NCBI RefSeq assembly: GCF_001742225.1
Contig: NZ_CP017076.1
Span: 1,203,001-1,267,000 of the forward strand
Reading direction: 5' to 3'
Source: Novosphingobium resinovorum
GTDB taxonomy: Bacteria; Pseudomonadota; Alphaproteobacteria; Sphingomonadales; Sphingomonadaceae
DNA length: 64,000 bases
Shown here in pieces: positions 17,481 through 25,437 of the stretch. Position 1 is the stretch's first letter. Each line of letters opens with the position of its first letter. Position numbers and translations under genes: made by a program. The notes under the pieces were generated by a model. That model was not told the DNA's origin and searched no databases. It saw only the letters and a list, made by a program, of their open reading frames with translations.

Positions 17481-18411
17481 ACAGACCATGCGCGATGCAG
17501 CGATCGCCTGGCACTTGCGCCTGAGCGATGGTTCGGACGCGGACTGGGGCGGTTTCGCCGACTGGCTCGAAGCCGATCCGCGCCACAACGACATCTACGA
17601 AGCCGTCTGCGACGCCGACCTGGCGCTGGAGCCGGCGGTGGAGATCGCCCGCGAAGCGCCCGCTGAAGTCGAGGTCGATCCGTTCCCGGAGATGGCGCAG
17701 CTGCGCCCCGCACGCCGCTGGATGTGGCCGGCAATGGCCGCTTCCGTCGCTTTCGCAGCGCTGGGCACCTGGGCCGGTTCCGGCCTTCTGTCGAGCGATT
17801 ATTCGGTGCGTACCGCACCTGGAGAGACCCGGACTTTCGCGCTGTCTGACGGCACGCGTATCGTCCTTAACGGCGGGACGGAGATCGTGCTGGACAAGTC
17901 CGATCCCCGGGTCGCCACGCTCAAGGGCGGTGAGGCGCAGTTCACGGTTAGTCATGACGCCGCGCGGCCCTTCACGCTGTCGGTCGGTGACCAGCGCATC
18001 GTCGATGTGGGCACCGTATTCAACGTGCGCAGTGGCAAGGACGTGCTGCGGGTCGAAGTGGCCGAAGGCGCGGTGCGCTTCGAGGACGGCATGACTCGCC
18101 TGCGCCTGAATGCCGGGGATACGCTCGATGCGGGGAGCGGCAGCATCGTCGAAGGTTCGAAGCCGGCGGCGGAGATCGGCGGCTGGACACGCGGACGGCT
18201 GGTCTATCACGATGCACCGATGGTCGAGGTCGCGGCGGATATCACCCGCGCGCGGGGCATTGCCGTCGAACTGGGTTCGGATATTTCGCATCGTCGTTTT
18301 TCCGGCGTCATTCAGCTTGATGGCGATGACGTCTCCCTCCAAAAGCGCGTCGGCACTCTGCTTGGTTTGAAGGTGACGGCAACTGCCGATGGTTGGTCGA
18401 TTACGCGGTAG
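17464..18411 (+). CDS. FecR-family anti-sigma/sigma regulator
   Basis: Single-pass inner-membrane regulator, 315 aa, that relays the state of the TBDR to the sigma factor. The cytoplasmic N-terminus has the FecR pattern (ADWGGFADWLEADPRHNDIYEAV, about 26-48), a TM helix lies at about 88-108, and a periplasmic FecR domain includes RTAPGETRTFALSDGTRI and the C-terminal module that contacts the receptor's N-terminal domain. GGAGG stands ahead of its ATG inside the sigma gene end. It overlaps the TBDR gene by 23 bases, so all three are translated from one message. Confidence 0.9.
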   Translation: MQPLAEQTMRDAAIAWHLRLSDGSDADWGGFADWLEADPRHNDIYEAVCDADLALEPAVEIAREAPAEVEVDPFPEMAQLRPARRWMWPAMAASVAFAALGTWAGSGLLSSDYSVRTAPGETRTFALSDGTRIVLNGGTEIVLDKSDPRVATLKGGEAQFTVSHDAARPFTLSVGDQRIVDVGTVFNVRSGKDVLRVEVAEGAVRFEDGMTRLRLNAGDTLDAGSGSIVEGSKPAAEIGGWTRGRLVYHDAPMVEVAADITRARGIAVELGSDISHRRFSGVIQLDGDDVSLQKRVGTLLGLKVTATADGWSITR

Positions 18412-20764
18412 GAGATGGGCGCGCGCAAGCCTGGCAACGGCGGTTGCTCTGGCGCTTCCCGTATCGGCTCAGGCGCGGCCCGCGCAGCAGTTCTCGGTTC
18501 CGGCCGGGCGGCTGTCGGACGCACTGATCGTGCTGTCGGAGCAGGCGGGTATCTCGATCGCGATCGGGGACAGCCGCCTCGATACCCTGCGTACGCGCGG
18601 GATCAGGGGGCGCTATGACACGGAGCAGGCGCTGGCCGTGCTGCTTGCGGGCAGTGGCTACGGTTTCGTCTTCGTCGATGCCCGGACCGTGAAGCTGGTG
18701 CGGCAGGCCCCGGCGCCGCGCAAAAGCACTCCCCGCCCCCCGCGCCCATCCCCGCCTGCGGAGGGTTCCGGCCCCGACATCGTCGTCACCGCGACCAAGC
18801 AGCGCCTTGGGCTGCTCGACTACCCTGCCAGTATCTCGGTCGTCGCGCCCGAGCGGACGGAGCTTGCGCGCGCCGGTGGCAAGGGCACCGGCTTCATCCT
18901 CGGCAAGCTGCCCCAGCTTTCCTCCACGAACCTGGGGCCGGGCCGCAACAAGGTGTTCATTCGCGGGATCGCCGACAGCAGCTTCAACGGTTCCAGCCAG
19001 GCGACGATCAGCCAATACCTGGGCGAAACGCGTCTGATCTACAGCGCGCCCGATCCCGATCTGGCGCTTTACGACATCGCCCGCGTCGAAGTGCTCGAAG
19101 GGCCGCAAGGCACGCTCTACGGTGCGGGGACGCTGGGCGGCATCATCCGTCTGGTGCCCAACGCGCCCGACCTGCAATCCGATACCTTCGACGTGTCCGC
19201 AGGCGTTCGCCTGACGCAGGACGGTGCGCCGGGCGGCGACGGGGCGGTGACCGGCAATCTCGTGCTCGCGCGGGGCAAGCTGGCGCTGCGCGCAGTTGCC
19301 TACGAAACCGTTGACGGCGGCTATATCGACGATGTCGAGCGGGGCTTGCGCGACATCAACCGCAACAAGACCACGGGCTTCCGCGCCGGTTTGCGCTGGC
19401 AGCCGGACATGGCGTGGACCGTCGACCTGTCGGTCCTCAGCCAGGACATCGCCTCTCGCGACGGGCAATACACCTTGCGGGGCGAGCCGGACCTGACCCG
19501 CCGGTCCGCGATCGCGCAACCGTTCGACAACGACTATCGACTCGCCGACCTCACGGTGCGGCGGGACTGGGGCGCGGTGCAGTTGGTGTCCTCCACCGGC
19601 TACGCCGATCACACGATCGATTCCACGTTCGACGCGACGCCTGGCGACGCCGCATCGCCGACCGAGTTCACCGAGGAGATCACGGTGCACCTCCTGTCCC
19701 ACGAGACGCGATTGTCCGGCAGTTGGGGCGGATCGGGGACCTGGCTGGCCGGGTTCGGCGTCGTGCACAACGACGACCGGGTCGTGCGCAGCATGGGCAC
19801 GCCCGGCTCGCCGGACCTGCTCACCAGCCTTTCGAACACGACGCTCGACCTGGCCGGGTTCGGGGAAGTCGGGGTGCCGATCACGAAAACGCTCGTGCTG
19901 ACCGCAGGCGGACGGCTGAGCTACGTGCGGCAGACGAGCCAGTTCATCGGGCAGATGGCGTCCGAGGACTTCGAGCCGGTACGCACCCAGAAGCGGTTCC
20001 TTCCCTCTGCCGCGATTTCGTGGACGGCGCGGCCCGGACTGCTCGCCTATGGCCGTTTCCAGCAGGGCTATCGTCCCGGCGGGCTGCAGGTGACGGGTTC
20101 CTCCAACTCGCAGAGCGCCGAGCGTTTCGGGGCCGACCGTATCCGCACCCTCGAGGCGGGCGTTCGTTTCGGGATGGAGAAGGATGCCCGCCTCTCGGGA
20201 AGCCTCGCGGTCTCGCTGGCGCAGTGGCGGGACGTGCAGGCCGATCTCGTGGGCCTGGACGGGCTACCCTATATCGCCAACATCGGTTCCGGCCGTGTGA
20301 AGAACGTGGCGTTTTCGCTGGCATGGCGCGCTCAGGACCATCTGTCGTTCGAAGCCGCGGGCTTCCTCAATTCCAGCGACTTGTCCAAACCGGCGGCCGC
20401 CTTTGCCGACGCCACCGATCGTGACTTGCCCAACATCGCCGACGAAGGCTGGCGCGTGGCGGCCAAGTACGATCGGGAATTGTCATGGGCGCGGATCACG
20501 CTCGACGCAGCGGTACGTTATGTCGGTCATTCCAAGCTCGCGATCCGGGCGCCTTTCGCGCTGGGGCAGGGGCGCTACTACGACGTATCGACGGGCGCGC
20601 GACTGGGCTTCGGCAAATGGGGCTTGGCGCTGGACCTCGACAACCTGCTCAATACCCGCGCGAATACATTCGCCTTTGGCAATCCCTTCTCCGTCGCGGA
20701 CGGACTGCAGCAGACGCCGATGCGTCCGCGCTCGATCAGGATAGGTTTCGATGCAAGTTTCTGA
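18389..20764 (+). CDS. TonB-dependent receptor with N-terminal STN signalling domain
   Basis: Outer-membrane gated transporter, 791 aa. A signal peptide ends about VSAQA, then comes a secretin/TonB short N-terminal (STN) domain (about 33-105, FSVPAGRLSDALIVLSEQAG), a Pro-rich linker, a TonB-box-like DIVVTA, a plug with EGPQGTLYGAGTLGGIIR, and a 22-stranded barrel ending in a terminal Phe (GFDASF). The STN domain and the FecI-FecR genes directly upstream make it a surface-signalling receptor. Ligand is probably a ferric chelate by analogy. It overlaps the deacetylase gene at 20751 by 14 bases, so the glycan cluster may be partly co-transcribed with it. Confidence 0.9.
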   Translation: MVGRLRGRRWARASLATAVALALPVSAQARPAQQFSVPAGRLSDALIVLSEQAGISIAIGDSRLDTLRTRGIRGRYDTEQALAVLLAGSGYGFVFVDARTVKLVRQAPAPRKSTPRPPRPSPPAEGSGPDIVVTATKQRLGLLDYPASISVVAPERTELARAGGKGTGFILGKLPQLSSTNLGPGRNKVFIRGIADSSFNGSSQATISQYLGETRLIYSAPDPDLALYDIARVEVLEGPQGTLYGAGTLGGIIRLVPNAPDLQSDTFDVSAGVRLTQDGAPGGDGAVTGNLVLARGKLALRAVAYETVDGGYIDDVERGLRDINRNKTTGFRAGLRWQPDMAWTVDLSVLSQDIASRDGQYTLRGEPDLTRRSAIAQPFDNDYRLADLTVRRDWGAVQLVSSTGYADHTIDSTFDATPGDAASPTEFTEEITVHLLSHETRLSGSWGGSGTWLAGFGVVHNDDRVVRSMGTPGSPDLLTSLSNTTLDLAGFGEVGVPITKTLVLTAGGRLSYVRQTSQFIGQMASEDFEPVRTQKRFLPSAAISWTARPGLLAYGRFQQGYRPGGLQVTGSSNSQSAERFGADRIRTLEAGVRFGMEKDARLSGSLAVSLAQWRDVQADLVGLDGLPYIANIGSGRVKNVAFSLAWRAQDHLSFEAAGFLNSSDLSKPAAAFADATDRDLPNIADEGWRVAAKYDRELSWARITLDAAVRYVGHSKLAIRAPFALGQGRYYDVSTGARLGFGKWGLALDLDNLLNTRANTFAFGNPFSVADGLQQTPMRPRSIRIGFDASF

Positions 20765-21497
20765 GAAGCGCCTGCTGGCCTCGATCCACGACGTCGCGCC
20801 CTGCTTCGAAAGCCAGGTGGACCGGCTTGCCGACCTGATCGAGGCGCGGCTCGGCCCGGCGCGTTATGCCATGCTGGTGGTGCCCGATCACTGGGGCCGT
20901 GCTCCGATTGCCGAGGCGCGCGGGTTCCAGGCCCGGCTGCGTGCCTGGGCGGACAGCGGGGTGGAGATGTTCGTGCATGGCTGGTTTCACCGCGATACCG
21001 CCGAGCACAAGGGCGCGGCCAGCCTGAAGGCGCGGCACATGACGGCGGGCGAGGGGGAGTTCCTGGGCCTTTCCCATGCCGAGGCCCTGCAGCGCATGCG
21101 CGACGGCAAGGCGCTGGTCGAGGACATCATCGGCAAACCGGCCGCCGGTTTCATCGCGCCCGCCTGGCTCTACGGTCCGGGCGCGATGCAGGCGCTGGGT
21201 GAATGCGGCTTTGCCCTGGCCGAGGACCACATGCGCGTGTGGCGACCGGGGCAAGAGGACAAGCCGCTGGCGCGCGGACCGGTAGTCACCTGGGCATCGC
21301 GCAGCACGATGCGCACGGCGTCCTCGCTGGCCTTCGCGGCGTTGGCGCGGCCGGCGCTGCAGCCGCTGCGCACCTTGCGGCTGGCGGTCCACCCCGGGGA
21401 CGTGACCAAGGCCTCGATCGTCGCCAGCATCGATGCCACCTTGCGGGCTTTCTCCCGTCGCCATGTCCCGGGCCGCTACGCCGACCTCCTGAAATAA
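20751..21497 (+). CDS. DUF2334 polysaccharide deacetylase-like protein
   Basis: Predicted cytoplasmic protein, 248 aa, of the DUF2334 branch of the NodB-like carbohydrate deacetylases. The metal/catalytic signatures are present: HDVAP at 13-17, HGWFH at 76-80, and PAWLYGPGA in the middle. No signal peptide, so the substrate should be a cytoplasmic sugar precursor or lipid-linked sugar. It starts inside the end of the TBDR gene and is followed by glycosyltransferases, so it likely modifies an N-acetyl sugar in the same glycan. Substrate unknown. Confidence 0.8.
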   Translation: MQVSEKRLLASIHDVAPCFESQVDRLADLIEARLGPARYAMLVVPDHWGRAPIAEARGFQARLRAWADSGVEMFVHGWFHRDTAEHKGAASLKARHMTAGEGEFLGLSHAEALQRMRDGKALVEDIIGKPAAGFIAPAWLYGPGAMQALGECGFALAEDHMRVWRPGQEDKPLARGPVVTWASRSTMRTASSLAFAALARPALQPLRTLRLAVHPGDVTKASIVASIDATLRAFSRRHVPGRYADLLK

Positions 21498-21507
21498 TTT
21501 GCATATC

Positions 21508-21547
21508 CCCGCACCAGGGAGTGCGGGTCCTGTCGGGGCGCGGAGTC
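21508..21547 (+). repeat. hairpin plus copy A of a 27-bp near-repeat upstream of the glycosyltransferase
   Basis: Bases 21521-21547 match 25403-25429 at 23 of 27 positions; both begin GTGCGGGTC and end CGCGGAGTC. The left end also forms a perfect 7-bp hairpin with 21508-21514 (CCCGCAC, 6-base loop, GTGCGGG). In the frame starting GTG 21521 the element reads RVLSGRGV and runs to a TGA that overlaps the ATG at 21556. Could be a leader peptide, an RNA element or a protein-binding site. Confidence 0.55.
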
Positions 21548-21555
21548 CCATGGGC

Positions 21556-22719
21556 ATGACGGAGCCCTTGCGGATCGCAATACCCATCCACAGCTTCGAA
21601 CCCGGTGGGGTCGAGCGTGTGGCTCTCAATCTGGCTGAACGCTGGCAGCAGACCGGCCACCAGGTGTCCATCGTTCTGGGACGGGACGAAGGCTCGGATC
21701 GGGGGCGCGTCAGCGCGCACCTCGACTACCGGATCGTCTCGAGCCGCGTGCCGACCGCGCGGTTCGAGACGCTCTGGATGATCTGGTGCTTCTTCCTACA
21801 TCTTTCCCGCGAGCGGGTGGACGTGATCTTCTGCCCCGGCAACACATACGCGATCGTCTGCGTCGCCGCCCGCCTCCTGCTGGGTGAGCGCTGCCCGCCC
21901 ATCGTGAGCAAGGTGAGCAACGACCTCGTGCGGCGCGACAAGTCGATCTTCCGGCGGCGCGTCTACCAGTTGTGGTTGCGGGTGCAGGGGATGACTCTGG
22001 ACCGGTTCGTGGCGCTGGCCGAACCCATGCACGGCGAGATCGTCCAATCCATGTCAGTGGGGGCACATCGTGTCACGACCATCCACGATCCGGCGCTCAC
22101 CGAGGCGCGCTATGACCGTCTCTTGGCGATCCCCCGCATTCAGAGGAGCCGCCATCGCTATCGCTTCCTGGCGCTTTCGCGTCTCGTGCCCCAGAAGAAC
22201 CTCGAAGTCATGCTGCGGGCCTTCGCAGCCGGCTTCAGGCCGGGCGACGAACTCACGATCGTGGGCGACGGGCCGGAACGGGCGCAACTCGAAGCGCTCG
22301 TGCGCGGTCTGGCGATCGAGGAAAAGGTGCGCTTTCGCGGCCATGTGATTGATCCCGACCCTTATCTGCGGGACGCCGACTGCCTTCTGCTTTCCTCGAA
22401 CTACGAGGGCGTGCCGGCCGTCGTCCTGGAAGCGATCGCCGCCGGGCTTCAGATCGTCGCCACCGACTGTTCCTCCAGCATGAAGGAACTGGCCGGACGA
22501 GGGGTGCGCGCCACGCTGGTGCCGGTCGGGGACATCGACGCGATGGCGCGGGAAATTGCGCATGCGGACGAGCTTCCGCGGCCCGGCCCGATGCAGCGCG
22601 AGTATTCGCACCGCTTTACTGTCGAGATCGCTGCCGGAGCCTACGTGACGACCATGCGGCGGGCCATTGCTTCGGCCAGACATATGCGGGTCCTGATGGC
22701 CTCGCCAACGCTGCGATAA
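21556..22719 (+). CDS. GT4-family glycosyltransferase
   Basis: GT-B retaining glycosyltransferase, 387 aa. The N-terminal domain has the acceptor-side signature FEPGGVERVALNLA; the C-terminal domain has SRLVPQKN, VGDGPERAQLEAL and the EX7E motif (Glu284 and Glu292 in YEGVPAVVLEA) used for the nucleotide-sugar. ATG 21556 is preferred because GGAG is 10 bases upstream and it overlaps the TGA of a possible short leader frame; ATG 21550 is the alternative. Second gene of the glycan cluster. Sugar and linkage are not predictable. Confidence 0.88.
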   Translation: MTEPLRIAIPIHSFEPGGVERVALNLAERWQQTGHQVSIVLGRDEGSDRGRVSAHLDYRIVSSRVPTARFETLWMIWCFFLHLSRERVDVIFCPGNTYAIVCVAARLLLGERCPPIVSKVSNDLVRRDKSIFRRRVYQLWLRVQGMTLDRFVALAEPMHGEIVQSMSVGAHRVTTIHDPALTEARYDRLLAIPRIQRSRHRYRFLALSRLVPQKNLEVMLRAFAAGFRPGDELTIVGDGPERAQLEALVRGLAIEEKVRFRGHVIDPDPYLRDADCLLLSSNYEGVPAVVLEAIAAGLQIVATDCSSSMKELAGRGVRATLVPVGDIDAMAREIAHADELPRPGPMQREYSHRFTVEIAAGAYVTTMRRAIASARHMRVLMASPTLR

Positions 22720-22765
22720 TCGCGAACCTCCCCTGGCTATCCCGTTCACTCTCAAGGAATTCCTT

Positions 22766-23695
22766 GTGCTTCAGCCCCCTTCTCTTTCAATGGCGGAACG
22801 ACCGAACGTGATGCTTCGCGCGCAGGATACGCTATCATGGAAGCGCCGGACTGCGCTGTTGCCGGTCCTGTTCTCGATCCTGATCGCGCTTGGGGTGGTC
22901 CTCGAGCTGCGCGGCATGGACACGGTGCGGATCCTGTCCATGGTCCCTCGCGATCCGGGCTTCTGGATCGTCTTCGCGCTCAGCTATCTCGCCGGTCCCG
23001 GCAGCGAGTGGTTCATCTATCGCCGCTTGTGGCAGCTCCCTGTGGAAGGTTTCGCGGCGCTGCTGCGCAAGCTGGTGTGCAACGAACTCCTGCTCGGCTA
23101 CCTGGGCGAAGCCTATTTCTACACCTGGGCGCGCCAGCGTGCCGCCATGACCGCAGCGCCCTTCGGAGCGATCAAGGACGTGTCGATCCTGTCCGCGATG
23201 ACGGGCAACGGCGTCACGCTCGTCCTGCTGGTGGTGCTGTGGCCCTTCCTGGGCTCGTCCACGATCGGGTTCGAGAACCGGGCGGTCATGCTGTCGCTTT
23301 CGGTGGTGCTGGCAACGTCGATCCTGGCGATGGCGTTCCGGCGCCGGATATTTTCGCTGGACCGGGGCGCGCTTTGGTACATCACCTTCATGCATCTGGG
23401 GCGCATCGTCCTTACGACGATCCTTTCGGCGGTGCTGTGGCACATGGTACTCCCCTCGGTTCCGGCGATGTGGTGGCTGCTGCTGGCGACGATGCGCTTG
23501 CTGATCTCGCGCCTGCCGTTCATCCCGAACAAGGACGTGGTCTTCGCGGGCATCGCCGTCTTCACGCTTGGTCACGAGACCGACATCGCCGCGCTCATGA
23601 CGATGATGGCCTCGGCGATCCTGTTGGTGCACCTTGTCCTGGGGCTCGGTCTGGTGATGTCCGACCTGCTGCGCCGAGCCGTCGACGCATGGTGA
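22766..23695 (+). CDS. multi-spanning membrane protein of the glycan cluster (flippase-like/UPF0104-like)
   Basis: 309 aa with about eight hydrophobic segments. Starts at GTG 22766, 7 bases after AAGGA; the Shine-Dalgarno lies in a perfect 12-bp palindrome (22754-22765). I do not recognise a confident family. The segment CNELLLGYLGEAYFYTWARQR loosely recalls the conserved N...GE...Y region of UPF0104/AglD-type membrane proteins, which work beside glycan and lipid-carrier enzymes. It overlaps the next gene by the ATGGTGA junction. Possible roles: transport of a lipid-linked sugar or support of a glycosyltransferase. Inference only. Confidence 0.7.
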   Translation: MLQPPSLSMAERPNVMLRAQDTLSWKRRTALLPVLFSILIALGVVLELRGMDTVRILSMVPRDPGFWIVFALSYLAGPGSEWFIYRRLWQLPVEGFAALLRKLVCNELLLGYLGEAYFYTWARQRAAMTAAPFGAIKDVSILSAMTGNGVTLVLLVVLWPFLGSSTIGFENRAVMLSLSVVLATSILAMAFRRRIFSLDRGALWYITFMHLGRIVLTTILSAVLWHMVLPSVPAMWWLLLATMRLLISRLPFIPNKDVVFAGIAVFTLGHETDIAALMTMMASAILLVHLVLGLGLVMSDLLRRAVDAW

Positions 23696-24219
23696 TCCGC
23701 GCCACGTCGCTGTTTGTGACTGCCCTGCTGCTCGGCGCGGCGGCGCTCCCCTCTTCGCCTGACCTGGGAAAGAAGGAAGGGCAATGCCGCCGGGATGAGC
23801 AGGGGCCGTCGCTGCTGGTCGATGTCGAGGGACTGAAGGACCGGCAGGGCTCCCTGAAGCTGGAAGTCTATCCCGCCAACGACGAAGACTTCCTGGCGGA
23901 CGATAACGTCCTGCTCAACGCCGGAAAGGTTTTCCGACGGGTCGAGGTGCCGGTTCCGCAGACAGGAAGTGTCCGCTTGTGCATCCGTGTTCCGGGACCG
24001 GGCGCATATGCGGTCTCGCTGCTGCATGACAGGGATGGCAATCGCAAGTTCGGATGGACCGTCGATGGCATCGGCTTCTCCGGAAACCCGAAGCTGGGCT
24101 GGAGCAAGCCGAAGGCGGCCAGGGTTGCGGTGACAACCGGCGCCGGGCCGACACTGCTGTCCATCCTGATGAACTATCGCAGCGGCCTGGGCGTCGCGCC
24201 GCTCAAGCGAAAGGGCTGA
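23689..24219 (+). CDS. DUF2141 exported protein
   Basis: 176 aa, signal peptide at about 1-25 (ends around LPSSP). The body matches DUF2141: GSLKLEVYPANDEDFL, then a VPVPQTGSVRLCIRVPGPGAYAVSLLHDRDGNRKFG stretch and a C-terminal GFSGNP/LGWSKPKAARV. DUF2141 proteins are small beta-rich periplasmic or secreted proteins of unknown function, common in Sphingomonadales. It overlaps the membrane-protein gene by 7 bases and is followed 3 bases later by a glycosyltransferase gene, so it is part of the same operon. Two Cys residues (QCRRD, RLCIR) could form a disulfide. Confidence 0.82.
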   Translation: MVIRATSLFVTALLLGAAALPSSPDLGKKEGQCRRDEQGPSLLVDVEGLKDRQGSLKLEVYPANDEDFLADDNVLLNAGKVFRRVEVPVPQTGSVRLCIRVPGPGAYAVSLLHDRDGNRKFGWTVDGIGFSGNPKLGWSKPKAARVAVTTGAGPTLLSILMNYRSGLGVAPLKRKG

Positions 24220-24222
24220 GCC

Positions 24223-25377
24223 TTGAAAATCGTCGATGTCTGTGCCTTCTACAGCCCCCAGGGCGGCGGGGTGCGTACCTATATCGAGCAGAAGCTGCGG
24301 ATAGGCCCGCAGCTCGGCCACGAGATCGTCGTCATCGTCCCGGGCGAGGAACATGCGATCGTCGAGCGCGGTCCCGGCGCATCGATCGTCACGTTGCCGT
24401 CCCCGCGCTTCCCGCTGGACCGCAAGTACGGCTACTTCGCCGACGAGGCCGCGCTGCATGCCGCACTGGATGCGCAGAAACCCGATGTGGTGGAGGTCTC
24501 GTCGCCCTGGCGCAGTCCGGCCATGGTGGCCCGCTGGCAGGGCAACGCGCGCCGCAGCCTGGTGATGCACGCCGATCCGCTGTCCGCCTACGCCTATCGC
24601 TGGTTTGAGCCGTTCCTCGCTCGCTCCCGTATCGATCGCGGGTTCGAGCGCTATTGGGATCACCTGCGCGAACTCGGCCTAGCGTTCGACATGACCGTCT
24701 GCGCCAACCACGACCTCGCAGGCAGGCTTCGCGATGGCGGGGTGTCCGGCGTGCGCGTTCATCCGCTCGGCGTCGAAACCGGCGTTTTCACGCCCGAGCG
24801 ACGTGATCCGGAGTTGCGGGCACGGCTTCTGGCCCTGTGCGGCCTTGATCCGAATGCCCGACTGCTGGTGGCGGCGGGCAGGCTGGCGCCGGAAAAGCGC
24901 TGGCCGATGGTGGTGGATGCGGTCGTCGCGGCGAGTGCGCAAGTGCCGGTGGGCCTGGTCCTGTTCGGCGAAGGCCGCGAGAAGCGCGCGATCCGCAGCG
25001 CTATCGCCGGCAATCCGCACGTCCGCCTGTTCGAGCCCGAGCGCGATCGCTTTGCCTTCGCCGCAATCCTGGCGAGCGCCGATGCCGTCGTCCACGGCTG
25101 CGAGGCCGAGACCTTCTGCATGGTCGGCGCCGAAGCACGGGCCAGCGGAACAACCGTGATCGTGCCCGATGCGGGGGGCGCTGCCGATCATGCGCTGAAC
25201 GGCGGTGGGCTGACCTTCAAGGCCGGCAACCGTTTCTCGCTGGCGAATGCGATCGTGAAATTCTGCGAGAGCCCGCAAATCCCGCAAGGCCAACGCAAGG
25301 TCGTCAGCAACCTCCAGCATTTCGAGGGGCTTTTCGCCGCTTACGGGGAACTGCGCCGCAGCGTCAGGGCCGCGTGA
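24223..25377 (+). CDS. GT4-family glycosyltransferase
   Basis: 384 aa, begins with TTG 24223 (MKIVDVCAFYSPQGGGVRTYIEQK), a typical GT4 acceptor-side opening. The donor domain carries AAGRLAPEKRWPMVVDAV and an EX7E motif with Glu296 and Glu304 (AETFCMVGAEA). Only three bases separate it from the DUF2141 stop. Probably cytoplasmic or membrane-peripheral, adding one sugar to a lipid-linked glycan. The sequence gives no clue to the sugar. Confidence 0.87.
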   Translation: MKIVDVCAFYSPQGGGVRTYIEQKLRIGPQLGHEIVVIVPGEEHAIVERGPGASIVTLPSPRFPLDRKYGYFADEAALHAALDAQKPDVVEVSSPWRSPAMVARWQGNARRSLVMHADPLSAYAYRWFEPFLARSRIDRGFERYWDHLRELGLAFDMTVCANHDLAGRLRDGGVSGVRVHPLGVETGVFTPERRDPELRARLLALCGLDPNARLLVAAGRLAPEKRWPMVVDAVVAASAQVPVGLVLFGEGREKRAIRSAIAGNPHVRLFEPERDRFAFAAILASADAVVHGCEAETFCMVGAEARASGTTVIVPDAGGAADHALNGGGLTFKAGNRFSLANAIVKFCESPQIPQGQRKVVSNLQHFEGLFAAYGELRRSVRAA

Positions 25378-25402
25378 CGTCGAAAAAATTGTGACGGATG
25401 GG

Positions 25403-25429
25403 GTGCGGGTCTTCGCGGGTCGCGGAGTC
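25403..25429 (+). repeat. copy B of the 27-bp near-repeat upstream of the TagF-like gene
   Basis: Matches 21521-21547 at 23 of 27 positions. In the same frame as copy A it reads VRVFAGRGV against VRVLSGRGV; one of the changed codons is synonymous and the two others are conservative. It lies 8 bases before ATG 25438 and downstream of an A-rich stretch at 25382-25388. The CCCGCAC hairpin partner of copy A is absent here. Confidence 0.55.
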
Positions 25430-25437
25430 AAGCCACT

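Noticed and set aside
22754..22765. Perfect palindrome AAGGAATTCCTT
   Set aside because: It contains the Shine-Dalgarno of the 22766 gene; a single short palindrome is not enough to call an operator.
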